A DNA stretch of 64,000 nucleotides from a virus. The translations under genes were made by a program, and so were the position numbers. Where the stretch lies: positions 1-64,000 of IMG/VR virus record IMGVR_UViG_3300036881_000188; one strand, 5' to 3'. Under the pieces are notes generated by a model. It did not search any database. It was not told where the DNA came from and saw only the letters and a program-made list of their open reading frames with translations. How positions within the stretch are numbered: position 1 is the stretch's first letter; each line of letters begins with the position of its first letter. Of the stretch, positions 1 through 7,874 are shown one piece after another.

Positions 1-705
1 CTAACTTGACGGCCAACCTGTGACCGTGATCTGGATTTTGTTACCGGTGATGACGGCTGCATACTGCAGAGCTTGCGGCACAGATACAGTAGGATCCCCG
101 AGGAGAGGCTCGATGCTCATGTAAAGGTCCTCGACGGAAAATGAGGTCGGATCGATGTCATCTGGAAACAGAATGTCGAACGACTGACTCAAATCCTGGC
201 CAATCCGCCGTCTTGGAATGACCTTGATCTGATCGAGCTGAAGGGCTGGAACTGCATCCAGAAGAGGAGAAACAGGTGGAGGTGTCAGCAGGTTCAAAAT
301 GCCGGTGGTGAATGTCCACTGGTAGCTGACATTCATCGATTCGCCGGCGGGGTTCATCACGTCTTCGGTCGAAAGGGACGCATCAGCGCCCAGCAGCATC
401 GCCGTGTAGAGCGTGTTCTCCTGGAAGTGTCTTGTGGGTGTGAAGGTCGCAATCGTGCGACCTGTTGAGTCATCTGCGAACGACCAGGCTCCTTCAACAT
501 TGAATGTTGAAGGAGCGGCCTCGCCAGCAACGAGCTGGCCCGATGTGAGAACTTGAGTTGGAGCGGGGAACGTCAACGAGAACGTGCTATCGTTCAGCGT
601 CGAGGTGTCGAGCGCCTGGTCGAAAGCGACGATGATCGCCTGGCCAAGAACCACATCAGTTTCTTGATCGGACGGCGTTGCCTGAAGTACGACGGGTGCG
701 GACAT
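1..705 (-). CDS. Ig-like (SbsA/Big_5-type) virion protein
   Basis: Complete 234-aa protein ending at the first bases of the window. Its first ~130 residues follow the pattern of bacterial Ig-like SbsA/Big_5 modules: a P-S-D opening, then IIVAFDQALD, a TFSL strand, and a later AWSFADDSTGRTIATFTP stretch. Such modules decorate capsids and tails and bind surfaces. The C-terminal ~100 residues are not recognised. The start overlaps the end of the upstream gene by 50 bases, so a later start is possible. It is the last gene of the virion block in this window, which fits a decoration or tail role. The family assignment rests on pattern reading only. Confidence 0.6.
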   Translation of the reverse strand: MSAPVVLQATPSDQETDVVLGQAIIVAFDQALDTSTLNDSTFSLTFPAPTQVLTSGQLVAGEAAPSTFNVEGAWSFADDSTGRTIATFTPTRHFQENTLYTAMLLGADASLSTEDVMNPAGESMNVSYQWTFTTGILNLLTPPPVSPLLDAVPALQLDQIKVIPRRRIGQDLSQSFDILFPDDIDPTSFSVEDLYMSIEPLLGDPTVSVPQALQYAAVITGNKIQITVTGWPSS

Positions 706-1276
706 TCTTCTTGGCCTTCTTCGCAGACTTCTTCGCGGGCTTCTTGACAGGCTGTTCGCTGGACTCCACTACCTCTTCGGTAATGGCGCAGAGACCTGTG
801 GTCTCGGTCTCGAAGTCAACGCTCTTGAGCGTGCCAGTCGTCCGGATTTCGCGCTCGAACCGCTTGGCTTCAGTCTTGGATCTGGGAGTTGCGATGTAGA
901 GGTTGCCGCGGCGATCGCGGCCGACGAATACCTTCTTGCCGGTGTCTTCTTCGGTGATTGCCGAGGTCTGGCCACCGGTTCCCTTGAACCCTTTGGTGGC
1001 CATGTCCTTGCCGGTGACGTCAATCAGCTTCTTCTCTTCCAATGCCTTGCGGATCGGAATCTGCTGAGACTGTTCGTCCACAATACCGATGGGCCGGTTC
1101 GGGCCCAGGACGAAGCCGCCACACTGGAAGGTCTTCACCAGGGCGGTGTTCAGCATCAAGGTGTGACCTACGAGGTCGACAGGTTGTACAAGCTTCCGGC
1201 GGCTCGGCGCCTTTGCTATCGAGGCCAGCGTTTTCTTGAACTCTTCGCTGCCGGGCATCACGATCAGACTGGACAT
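656..1276 (-). CDS. Virion-block protein with lysine-rich tail
   Basis: A 206-aa protein of unrecognised family. A GGAG ribosome binding site lies 5-6 bases before ATG 1276. The body contains a repeated ITEE motif, and the last ~35 residues are strongly basic (KKPAKKSAKKAKKNVRTRR), as in nucleic-acid-binding tails of packaged or head-associated phage proteins. It lies just downstream of the capsid gene and a small 78-aa gene. A CTTTGGTA promoter-like motif sits 39 bases upstream of its start. The location suggests a head-completion or internal protein; DNA binding is inference from charge. Confidence 0.7.
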   Translation of the reverse strand: MSSLIVMPGSEEFKKTLASIAKAPSRRKLVQPVDLVGHTLMLNTALVKTFQCGGFVLGPNRPIGIVDEQSQQIPIRKALEEKKLIDVTGKDMATKGFKGTGGQTSAITEEDTGKKVFVGRDRRGNLYIATPRSKTEAKRFEREIRTTGTLKSVDFETETTGLCAITEEVVESSEQPVKKPAKKSAKKAKKNVRTRRTSGNAVRSRN

Positions 1277-1314
1277 AGGATCTCCACTTCCGAGTGTCGA
1301 TAAAGGCGGAGATC

Positions 1315-1322
1315 TACCAAAG
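1315..1322 (-). promoter_or_regulatory. CTTTGGTA promoter-like motif, site 1
   Basis: On the minus strand this reads CTTTGGTAGAT, 39 bases upstream of ATG 1276. A hairpin (GGCGGA/TCCGCC arms around 1338-1367) lies immediately before it in the direction of transcription. One of seven matching sites in the window, all pointing toward a nearby start codon. Confidence 0.45.
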
Positions 1323-1374
1323 ACTCAGGGTTGGCCAGGCGGAAGTTTAAGGCCTCCGCCTGGACATGATTTGG

Positions 1375-1611
1375 TTAGCTGGCCGCGGGAACGGCGGGAG
1401 CTGCGGGTGCAAGCGCGGCCTGGAACTTGGTCACCTCGGCCTGCACCGCCTGCGCGGCGGTCTCAATCGCGGGGTCCACGTTCGGCGAGTTGGCGATGGT
1501 TGTGTTGAGCGTGGTGACCTGTGCTTGAAGACTGGCAAGTCCGGCCAGCACCAGCACATCCTCGGCCTGAAGCGCCGCGACCGCTGTGTTAAGATCGTCG
1601 ATTGCTGCCAT
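1375..1611 (-). CDS. Small alanine-rich helical protein
   Basis: A 78-aa protein starting at ATG 1611, chosen because a strong AAGGAGG site precedes it; the open frame extends 21 codons further upstream without one. The sequence is Ala/Val/Leu/Thr-rich with coiled-coil-like spacing (LNTAVAALQAEDVLVLAGLA) and ends in an Ala-Pro-rich tail. It sits between the major capsid gene and the lysine-tailed gene. Size and position would suit a minor head or fibre component, but no family is recognised. Confidence 0.65.
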   Translation of the reverse strand: MAAIDDLNTAVAALQAEDVLVLAGLASLQAQVTTLNTTIANSPNVDPAIETAAQAVQAEVTKFQAALAPAAPAVPAAS

Positions 1612-1761
1612 GAAAACCTCCTTGGTTACATAGGGTGGGTGTTTGTGTCTAGGCCGATTGAATTTCGTATACATCGGGCCTCGCTGAGAAACGGTTGCAG
1701 GTCACTACACGAAGGGCGGCGGTTGCCCGCCGCCCGATGGTTGCACAGAACTGACTGTTGG

Positions 1762-3087
1762 TTAGGCGTTGACGTTGAGCGGGTTGGCCGGATCGAAGAT
1801 CGGCGCCGTGCCCAGATCGGTGTAGGTGCTGTCCGAATCCGACAGGTTGTACACGGTGCGGGCGGGCATCACGAACTCGTTCGGGCGGATCTTCACGTTG
1901 CGGGCGACCGCGATGGCCTGACCCTCGTTGAGGATGCCGAAGCCGTAGGTCTCTTCGATCGACATGTTCTGGATGTTGTACTGGCCGTCTTCCCAGCTCT
2001 TGACATGAGGCTCTTCAGCCACAATCAGGGCACCGAGGTTGCGGCTGTTGAACATCATGATGTCGGTCGTGCGCTGCTCGGGATCGAAGTTCACGAACGG
2101 GCTGACCAGGATCCGGAAAGGAATGCCGAGGTAGTTCGGCAGGATCGGGGCCGACGTCATGTTCTGGTAGTTGCCAGAAGTCGCCTGCGACACTTCGCCG
2201 CCGGTGAGGTGACCGTTGGTGTACTGCCCGGTCTGGCCTTGGCCGATGCCGAGTCCGCCGTTGTTGTAGAACTTGTTGCCAAGCACAGCGAGGTTGCCGG
2301 TGAAGTTGGCGAAGAAGCTGCCGCCGCCTGCCTGGATGGCAAACTCACGGAGGACAGGATCCTTGACCCACATCAGCCACGCCATCGGGTGGACCAGGAG
2401 CGTGTCGGGCACGAAGCCGTTGAGCAACACAGCCGCGTACATGTCGAACACGTCGTCCACTGTCATGGAGCCGTTCAGCACGCCCTTGTAGTTACGGCCG
2501 GTCGTGACGCCCTTGATCGGCTGCAAAGTGGAGCTGGACAGACGGGAGTTCGGGTCGTTGTCGAAGACCAACGTGCCGAGCTTCGTGATGAAGTCGAAGA
2601 TGTACTCTTCCTTGTGACGCGCGAGAGCATTGCCGGCCAGACGCAGCCAGAAGTTGATCCAGGGATAGGCCGATTCCTCGACGAACCGCTTGGCGATCTT
2701 CAGGCGAAGGCCGTGACGCTTGACGGTCACCCCGAAGGACTGCGCACCACCAATGTTGATGTTGTAGATCGGCAGATCCATACCGTCGCCGGTTTCCTCT
2801 GCACGCAGAGGCTCGACGGCCGGGAATACGGTCATCATGCCGGGCTTGTACTGGATCTTCTGAAGCAGGTGGGTGCCGATCAACATCGGCTCGATCCCTT
2901 CCTGCACGATGGTCGTCATCGCCTTCGGAATCATGAAGGCAGCGTTCTGGATGTCCAGGGCATCGTTGATGTCGACATTCTTATCGGCGACCGGGTCCCA
3001 CCCGTTCGTGCGGAAGATTGTCGCAAACCGATCCTGCAGTTCAAGTTCTGCCTTGAATTGTTCGGGAGTGACCTTGGTCTTTGACAT
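1762..3087 (-). CDS. Major capsid protein (probable)
   Basis: A 441-aa protein starting at ATG 3087, preceded by GAGGAGG; the upstream extension of the frame has no ribosome binding site. Identification rests on context and style: correct size, downstream of terminase, portal and protease-scaffold genes, and mid-protein stretches such as FPAVEPLRAEETGDG and SAYPWINFWLRLAGNALARH that resemble the long spine helix and nearby loops of HK97-fold shells. It would self-assemble into the capsid after proteolytic maturation. A less likely alternative is another abundant structural protein. Confidence 0.65.
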   Translation of the reverse strand: MSKTKVTPEQFKAELELQDRFATIFRTNGWDPVADKNVDINDALDIQNAAFMIPKAMTTIVQEGIEPMLIGTHLLQKIQYKPGMMTVFPAVEPLRAEETGDGMDLPIYNINIGGAQSFGVTVKRHGLRLKIAKRFVEESAYPWINFWLRLAGNALARHKEEYIFDFITKLGTLVFDNDPNSRLSSSTLQPIKGVTTGRNYKGVLNGSMTVDDVFDMYAAVLLNGFVPDTLLVHPMAWLMWVKDPVLREFAIQAGGGSFFANFTGNLAVLGNKFYNNGGLGIGQGQTGQYTNGHLTGGEVSQATSGNYQNMTSAPILPNYLGIPFRILVSPFVNFDPEQRTTDIMMFNSRNLGALIVAEEPHVKSWEDGQYNIQNMSIEETYGFGILNEGQAIAVARNVKIRPNEFVMPARTVYNLSDSDSTYTDLGTAPIFDPANPLNVNA

Positions 3088-3164
3088 GTGAAAAATACCC
3101 TCCTCAGGGCGGTTTGGTCCAACGTGGGCCGGCGGATTGTAAAGGTGTGCGTCAGAGACCGCAG

Positions 3165-3365
3165 TTATCGTTTGGTCTCGACTTGGATATGCTGGCGACA
3201 CCGGCGATCGGGGCATTGGAATGCCCCGGCGATCTCACCTGCTGGGTTCTTCTTGACCACAAGCTTGTCGCAGACGCGGCCTGTGCCATCGGAGCGTTTT
3301 GCCATGCACCGCAGACCGTCGCCCTTGACATACGCTTGCCCATGGGTGATCACGATCTGCGGCAT
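3165..3365 (-). CDS. Small zinc-ribbon-like protein
   Basis: A 66-aa protein starting at ATG 3365 after a GGAG site; an alternative ATG at 3380 lacks one. Four cysteines are arranged as RCMAKRSDGTGRVCDK and FQCPDRRC, a plausible zinc ribbon. Its placement between two structural genes recalls small zinc-binding regulators in phage head operons, but no specific family is recognised. It could bind RNA or DNA. Confidence 0.6.
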   Translation of the reverse strand: MPQIVITHGQAYVKGDGLRCMAKRSDGTGRVCDKLVVKKNPAGEIAGAFQCPDRRCRQHIQVETKR

Positions 3366-3406
3366 GGAGTCTCCAACCAACTGTTAGTAAGGTGAGTGTG
3401 CCTGGA

Positions 3407-5203
3407 TTACAGGAGCACGCGGACCAGGACGTAGGTGCCGTACTCGGGCCGGGCCTGAGTCTTCTGCAACTGAGAGGCCTTGTAGATGCCGTCAGTCGTC
3501 AGATTCAGGTCGTAAGGCAGGCCGGCAGTGGCCGAGCCGCCCATCATGATGGCCGCCGGATTCGGATCGGTCATCGGGCCAACCATGCGAGACGGATCCC
3601 ACAGGGTCTTGATGCGGTTCGAGAACCCGATCTTGTTGATCATGTTCACGACGCCGATGATGCGACCGACCAGATCAACCGGAGAGTTGACTGCCGGGTT
3701 GAACACCGTGTAGTTGCCCTGGTCGTTCTGGAACTGCGAAAAGGTCACGCCTGCGCCGGTGGTGGGAAGGCCTGTGAAGTGGGCAAAGGTGCGTCCATAG
3801 CCCTGCACGTAGCCCTGAATGCCGTCGGTCGTTGCGTCTTGCTGCAGCGTGTTCGGCGTGGCGCCAATCCACGGCACCTTCAGCACATACTGGGTCTGGA
3901 TGGCCGTGCCCATCTCGTGCATGTAATTCATGACCTGGAATCCGATGGGGTTCAGGCCTTCGAGGCGGTACAGGATGCCGCCGGCGAGCGAGGTGTCGAT
4001 GATCTTCACGCCGCCGATGTACTGGAAGACGTTCCGAGTGCAAACGCCGATCGGACGGGCTGTGCCGTACGAGTAAGGGACTGCCGTGCCCACATGGCCC
4101 ACGTCGTCGATGTCGCTGGTGAAGACGAAGGAGTTGGTGCCGGCCAGGAGCGCGCCGTCAACCACACCCGTGAGGGTCAGTGTGGTCGTGGTGGCCGCGA
4201 TGGTCACAGCGTTCAGGTTGAACACTGCGGTGTAAGCAGCCTGTGCCGCAACTTGGGTGGTCTGGGCAGTCGCCAGGTTGGCCAGAGCGGTGTTGTAGGC
4301 CGCCAGAGCCGCAGACTGGTTGGCAAGGTCCGTCGCCGTCACTGTGTTGCCGGCCGTGGTCACAACCACATTCGCGGCGGTGAGAGCGGTGTTGGCAGTC
4401 GTCACAGCGGTGTTGGCTGTGGTCAGCGCGGTGTTCGCGGCGGTGAGAGCCGCGTTGGCAGCAGTCACAGCGGAGGCAGGAGCCAGGGCGGTAATCGCTG
4501 CAGTCACAGCCGTCGCAGCCGCGGCCAGCGTCCCGTTGAACTCAACCGTGGCAGGCGTGCCGGCCGCGCCAACCTGGAAGACCAGCTGACCGACGAAGGA
4601 GTCGCCGGCCGCAGCCAGGGTGTAGACCAATGTCGACTTGGTCGCAGCGGCGGAGGGGGTGAGCACCGGAACCAGCGGAACATTGGTGGCAGACCCGGAC
4701 AGCGTCGTGCCAGTCGTCACGCTCGGGAACAGGGTGCAGTTCCAGGCCCAGTTGATGTCAGTCCAGCTGACTGCAATCACGGTGCCATTGGTCAGAGTGA
4801 CGTTGCCAGGCGCGGCGTCGGCAGGAGCTGCCAGAACGCAATGGTCGCCAGGAGTCACGGCGTTGCCGGTGCGAGGATCAATGGTGAACTGATCGATCGA
4901 TCCCGCTCCCCACTGAATGATGCACCACACGTTGGAACCGGCGGGAGTCTTTCCGCATTGCAGGCCGGAAGGAACGAGCGCGCCACTCTTGTCTTGCCCA
5001 ATCAGATGCTGCGAGCTGAGCACGACAGACGCCAACTTCGGATGGCCTTGATCCTGACGCAGACCCGGCAGATAGGGTGCCGGATACGGAACAGGCAGCC
5101 AGGGCTTCAGGGGCTCAGAGAGCTCCAGGTCCGGGGTCGTCTGACCGATACGGTCCTGCCCGAACAGTTTGCCGGTGTACTGGTTATTGAGATCGACTGG
5201 CAT
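3407..5203 (-). CDS. Large structural protein with Ala/Thr heptad repeats
   Basis: A 598-aa protein directly downstream of the protease-scaffold gene. Residues roughly 240-320 form a low-complexity stretch of seven-residue units of the type TALTTAN/TAVTTAN/TALTAAN, expected to be a helical or coiled-coil insertion. Flanking regions are ordinary globular sequence. The C-terminal ~200 residues (YIGGVKIIDTSLAGG, MVGPMTDPNPAAIMMGG) look like a virion shell or fibre domain. No family is recognised. Position and size suggest a second major virion component such as a head fibre or decoration protein. Confidence 0.6.
   Translation of the reverse strand: MPVDLNNQYTGKLFGQDRIGQTTPDLELSEPLKPWLPVPYPAPYLPGLRQDQGHPKLASVVLSSQHLIGQDKSGALVPSGLQCGKTPAGSNVWCIIQWGAGSIDQFTIDPRTGNAVTPGDHCVLAAPADAAPGNVTLTNGTVIAVSWTDINWAWNCTLFPSVTTGTTLSGSATNVPLVPVLTPSAAATKSTLVYTLAAAGDSFVGQLVFQVGAAGTPATVEFNGTLAAAATAVTAAITALAPASAVTAANAALTAANTALTTANTAVTTANTALTAANVVVTTAGNTVTATDLANQSAALAAYNTALANLATAQTTQVAAQAAYTAVFNLNAVTIAATTTTLTLTGVVDGALLAGTNSFVFTSDIDDVGHVGTAVPYSYGTARPIGVCTRNVFQYIGGVKIIDTSLAGGILYRLEGLNPIGFQVMNYMHEMGTAIQTQYVLKVPWIGATPNTLQQDATTDGIQGYVQGYGRTFAHFTGLPTTGAGVTFSQFQNDQGNYTVFNPAVNSPVDLVGRIIGVVNMINKIGFSNRIKTLWDPSRMVGPMTDPNPAAIMMGGSATAGLPYDLNLTTDGIYKASQLQKTQARPEYGTYVLVRVLL
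4370..4470. repeat. In-gene 21-bp tandem repeats
   Basis: Imperfect 21-bp units (one heptad each) inside the structural gene, built from alternating GCGGTGTTGGC and GGTCAC/GTGAG blocks. Copy number could change by slippage, altering the length of the helical insertion. Confidence 0.6.
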
Positions 5204-5236
5204 GATAGTTTCTCCTGCAACCTAAGTCGTGGTTGC

Positions 5237-7621
5237 TTAGCTGAGCTGCACACGGCCGTAACGAACATCGGCGATGTACCGCTCGCGGTCCGTTGCGTCG
5301 TGAATGTAGGTGAGCATGCGCTGAAGCTTTTGGGTGTCTTGCACCGTGAGCGCAGGGATCAGGGCCGGATCGCGGTCCGTACCATCCACCTCATCTACGT
5401 GAGCGTTGTCGTTTACCGTGGTTCCCTGGTCGGTGCCAGCTTTCCCCGGTTCGGCCGCGGTGCTCCATTGCAGCTCGGCGAAAAGATCGGTCACAGCGTC
5501 TTTCAGACTCTGGATATGGCGTTTGGCGAACTCGGCAATCTTGTCCTGGATCTGCGTGGGATTGAGGCCGGTGTAGCCATCCTTCTTCCGCAGGCAGTTG
5601 TGCATGACCAGGGTTGTTGCCAGACTGGTCTTCGAGTCCATGAGAACGGCGGCGAGCACACGATCCTTGGTGGCGACCGATGTCCTGATCACGGCCAGCT
5701 CGTCGGTCAGGCCGAGGACGGCCTCGTCCTTTTCGGCAAGCTCGTCCTTGGTGACGAGCAGGGAGTCCTTCACATTCTCGGCGAGGTACTTCTTGGCCCA
5801 GTCGACGTAACGGTCCTTGTTCCACCGCTCGCCAATGGCACTGTGAAGATCCTCGATCTTGTACTGCAGGCCGTGAGTGTCTGAGCTAGCCACCTTGTGG
5901 TGCTTGTCCAGGCATTCGTAATGGCCAAGAATCTCCTTGACCACTGCGGCCCGGGTGTCCTTGTCGCCATCTTCGGCGTCGAAGAGATTCAGCCCGGCGG
6001 CCAGAGCCGTGAGTTCGTCACTGATCTCGATGCCCTCGGTGGCCGTGGTATTGATCTTGTCTTCGGTCTTGGAGGCCACGGAACACTTCAACGTCTTGCC
6101 CTTTCTCTCAACGCAGGCCCGGATCTTCTCCTTGGCGCCGTCGCTGATCTTGGCCCGGCCCAGCAGCCGGAGGGCTGCGGTGTGATGCGCGCAGTCTTCC
6201 ACGGGGAAGGTGCGATTCGGGCCACAGAAGGACTTGCCACCCAGTTTCTTGCGGGCTTCCGCATCCAGCTTGGCGTCCTTGATCTGTTCGTCCTTGAGCT
6301 CGCCGCCGGTGCCCGCGGCATCCATCTCGGTGCAAAGCTCGTCGTAAACCTTCTGCTCGTCGGCGAAGAATGCTTGGTCCTCGTCGGTCAATGTGAATCC
6401 CGACCAGTCGCAAACCCCGTCCACGCATTCGGTTGCTTCGGCAACCGCTGTCGTAATGGCAGCCGCATCGTTCACGCCATCGGCTACTGCGGGAACTGCA
6501 GCGAGATCGGCGTTCATGCAGGCATCGTCAATCGCAACCGGATCAGCCTTGCTCGCTTCCCTCTTCCAGCCGTTCTTGCGGATCTTGGCGGTGAGTGTGG
6601 ACTGCAGACTGCGCCGGGAGGTCTTCTCTTCGTCTGACTCAGGTGCCCAGGCCGTGAGTTGATCTTGCAGATCGAATGCTTGCGCTGCCGTCAAATCGGG
6701 GCTCTTGAGAGTCTGTTGTGCGACGGCCACATCAATCGTCATCTTTGGTTCCTCGTATTCAATCACGATGTCCGACTCGTACAGGCTGTCGGTCAGTTTG
6801 AGGCCCCTATCGATAGCAAACTGCTGGTCATCGAGAGGCAGACCAAGGAAGAACATCTTCTCGAGGGAATCCTTCAATTCGTAGGACTTCACCTGAGCAA
6901 ACGGGTCGGCTCCAAAGTTGACGAAGCTGAGTTCCTTGTACTTGAACCTTCCCGAGATCAGGAAGGCCATGCGCCCATCGACGATCTCACCGGGGCGGTG
7001 TTCGCACTTGTCCTCCGATGCCCAGTCGGTGTGGCAGATGGAGCAGGTGGCCGAGTCAGTAATCGCACCGGCAGAAACGCACAGATACTCGTCACGGAGT
7101 ATCTTCTGAATCGCTTCAGGGTTGGTCAGAGTCAAACCCAGTTCGATATGACCGATGCCCTGGTAGCCCTTCACGCGGGCCAGGTTGTCCTGAATCCAGT
7201 CCACCGTCTTGAACACGTTGAACTTGCCGCCGGTCTTTGAATCCCGGTTATAGAAGACTGAATCCTTCAGAACCGGAAAGTCCCTGGCGTACTTCCAGGA
7301 GTCGTCGATGTACTTGGCCTCACGAATCCGGCCCAGCACGTCGCCTTCTTTGTCGTGCCCGCGAAGAACGGGAAGCGGTGCGACCCCTTTGGGAATCCAG
7401 GTCTGAACCGCGTCCTGCATGCAATCGGGACGATAGAACTTGCGATTGCCCGTTACGATGCCGGCGTGAGTCGCGTCCACGCGAACGAGCAGGCTGTGGC
7501 CTGTCTCGGACTTCGAGTCCTTGCACTCGAACAGGAATCTCTTGTTCTCAAGAACCGCGCTCGGACGAAACGTCAGAAAGTCGTGGATCTTGAGCCAACG
7601 GCGTTCGCTCAGCATGTCCAA
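5237..7621 (-). CDS. Capsid maturation protease fused to scaffold (probable)
   Basis: A 794-aa protein between portal and capsid genes, the usual slot for the prohead protease. The N-terminal ~230 residues contain PVLRGHDKEGDVLGRI, with a candidate catalytic His, and later YLCVSAGAITDS, with a candidate nucleophile Ser. This spacing and wording resemble herpes-type phage maturation proteases. A Cys cluster (CSICHTDW, then CEH) lies between them. The remaining ~550 residues are acidic and helical, as expected of a scaffolding core. Such a fusion would assemble inside the prohead and digest itself. No catalytic residue has been tested here; the assignment rests on motif and context. Confidence 0.6.
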   Translation of the reverse strand: MDMLSERRWLKIHDFLTFRPSAVLENKRFLFECKDSKSETGHSLLVRVDATHAGIVTGNRKFYRPDCMQDAVQTWIPKGVAPLPVLRGHDKEGDVLGRIREAKYIDDSWKYARDFPVLKDSVFYNRDSKTGGKFNVFKTVDWIQDNLARVKGYQGIGHIELGLTLTNPEAIQKILRDEYLCVSAGAITDSATCSICHTDWASEDKCEHRPGEIVDGRMAFLISGRFKYKELSFVNFGADPFAQVKSYELKDSLEKMFFLGLPLDDQQFAIDRGLKLTDSLYESDIVIEYEEPKMTIDVAVAQQTLKSPDLTAAQAFDLQDQLTAWAPESDEEKTSRRSLQSTLTAKIRKNGWKREASKADPVAIDDACMNADLAAVPAVADGVNDAAAITTAVAEATECVDGVCDWSGFTLTDEDQAFFADEQKVYDELCTEMDAAGTGGELKDEQIKDAKLDAEARKKLGGKSFCGPNRTFPVEDCAHHTAALRLLGRAKISDGAKEKIRACVERKGKTLKCSVASKTEDKINTTATEGIEISDELTALAAGLNLFDAEDGDKDTRAAVVKEILGHYECLDKHHKVASSDTHGLQYKIEDLHSAIGERWNKDRYVDWAKKYLAENVKDSLLVTKDELAEKDEAVLGLTDELAVIRTSVATKDRVLAAVLMDSKTSLATTLVMHNCLRKKDGYTGLNPTQIQDKIAEFAKRHIQSLKDAVTDLFAELQWSTAAEPGKAGTDQGTTVNDNAHVDEVDGTDRDPALIPALTVQDTQKLQRMLTYIHDATDRERYIADVRYGRVQLS

Positions 7622-7685
7622 CCTTGTATGAAACCAACTGTTAGTTAGTCGCCCGGGTAACAGGTACTGTCCGGCGCCCCACTAT

Positions 7686-7874
7686 CTAACGATTGAGAGG
7701 GATCTCAAGCAGGAAGGGACCTCCCTGCGGGATGGGCTGAATCGATGCATTGCTCTGGAACAGAGCGGACGCATCCTGCGCAAGTGCCTGTTGCAGCGGA
7801 GTCACTCTGGAGTTCTGCATCCCAGGACCGTTAAGCTGCACGACCGGCAATGGCATATTCAAGTTCGGCATCAT
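7686..7874 (-). CDS. Small protein between portal and protease genes
   Basis: A 62-aa protein rich in Pro, Gln and Asn (MPLPVVQLNGPGMQNS), overlapping the 3' end of the portal gene by 44 bases. A CCTATACTAG promoter-like element lies 108 bases upstream, inside the portal gene. No family is recognised. The compact virion operon makes it likely to be expressed, possibly as a minor head component. Confidence 0.5.
   Translation of the reverse strand: MMPNLNMPLPVVQLNGPGMQNSRVTPLQQALAQDASALFQSNASIQPIPQGGPFLLEIPLNR

Noticed and set aside
4320-4500. CRISPR-like regular repeats
   Set aside because: Repeats are contiguous 21-bp coding heptads without spacers, in frame with a structural gene; no cas genes in the window.
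1366-5884. Long plus-strand open frames (up to 830 codons) opposite the virion genes
   Set aside because: They lie antisense to well-supported genes, have His/Arg/Gly/Val-rich unnatural composition and lack ribosome binding sites; they reflect the codon bias of the true minus-strand genes.
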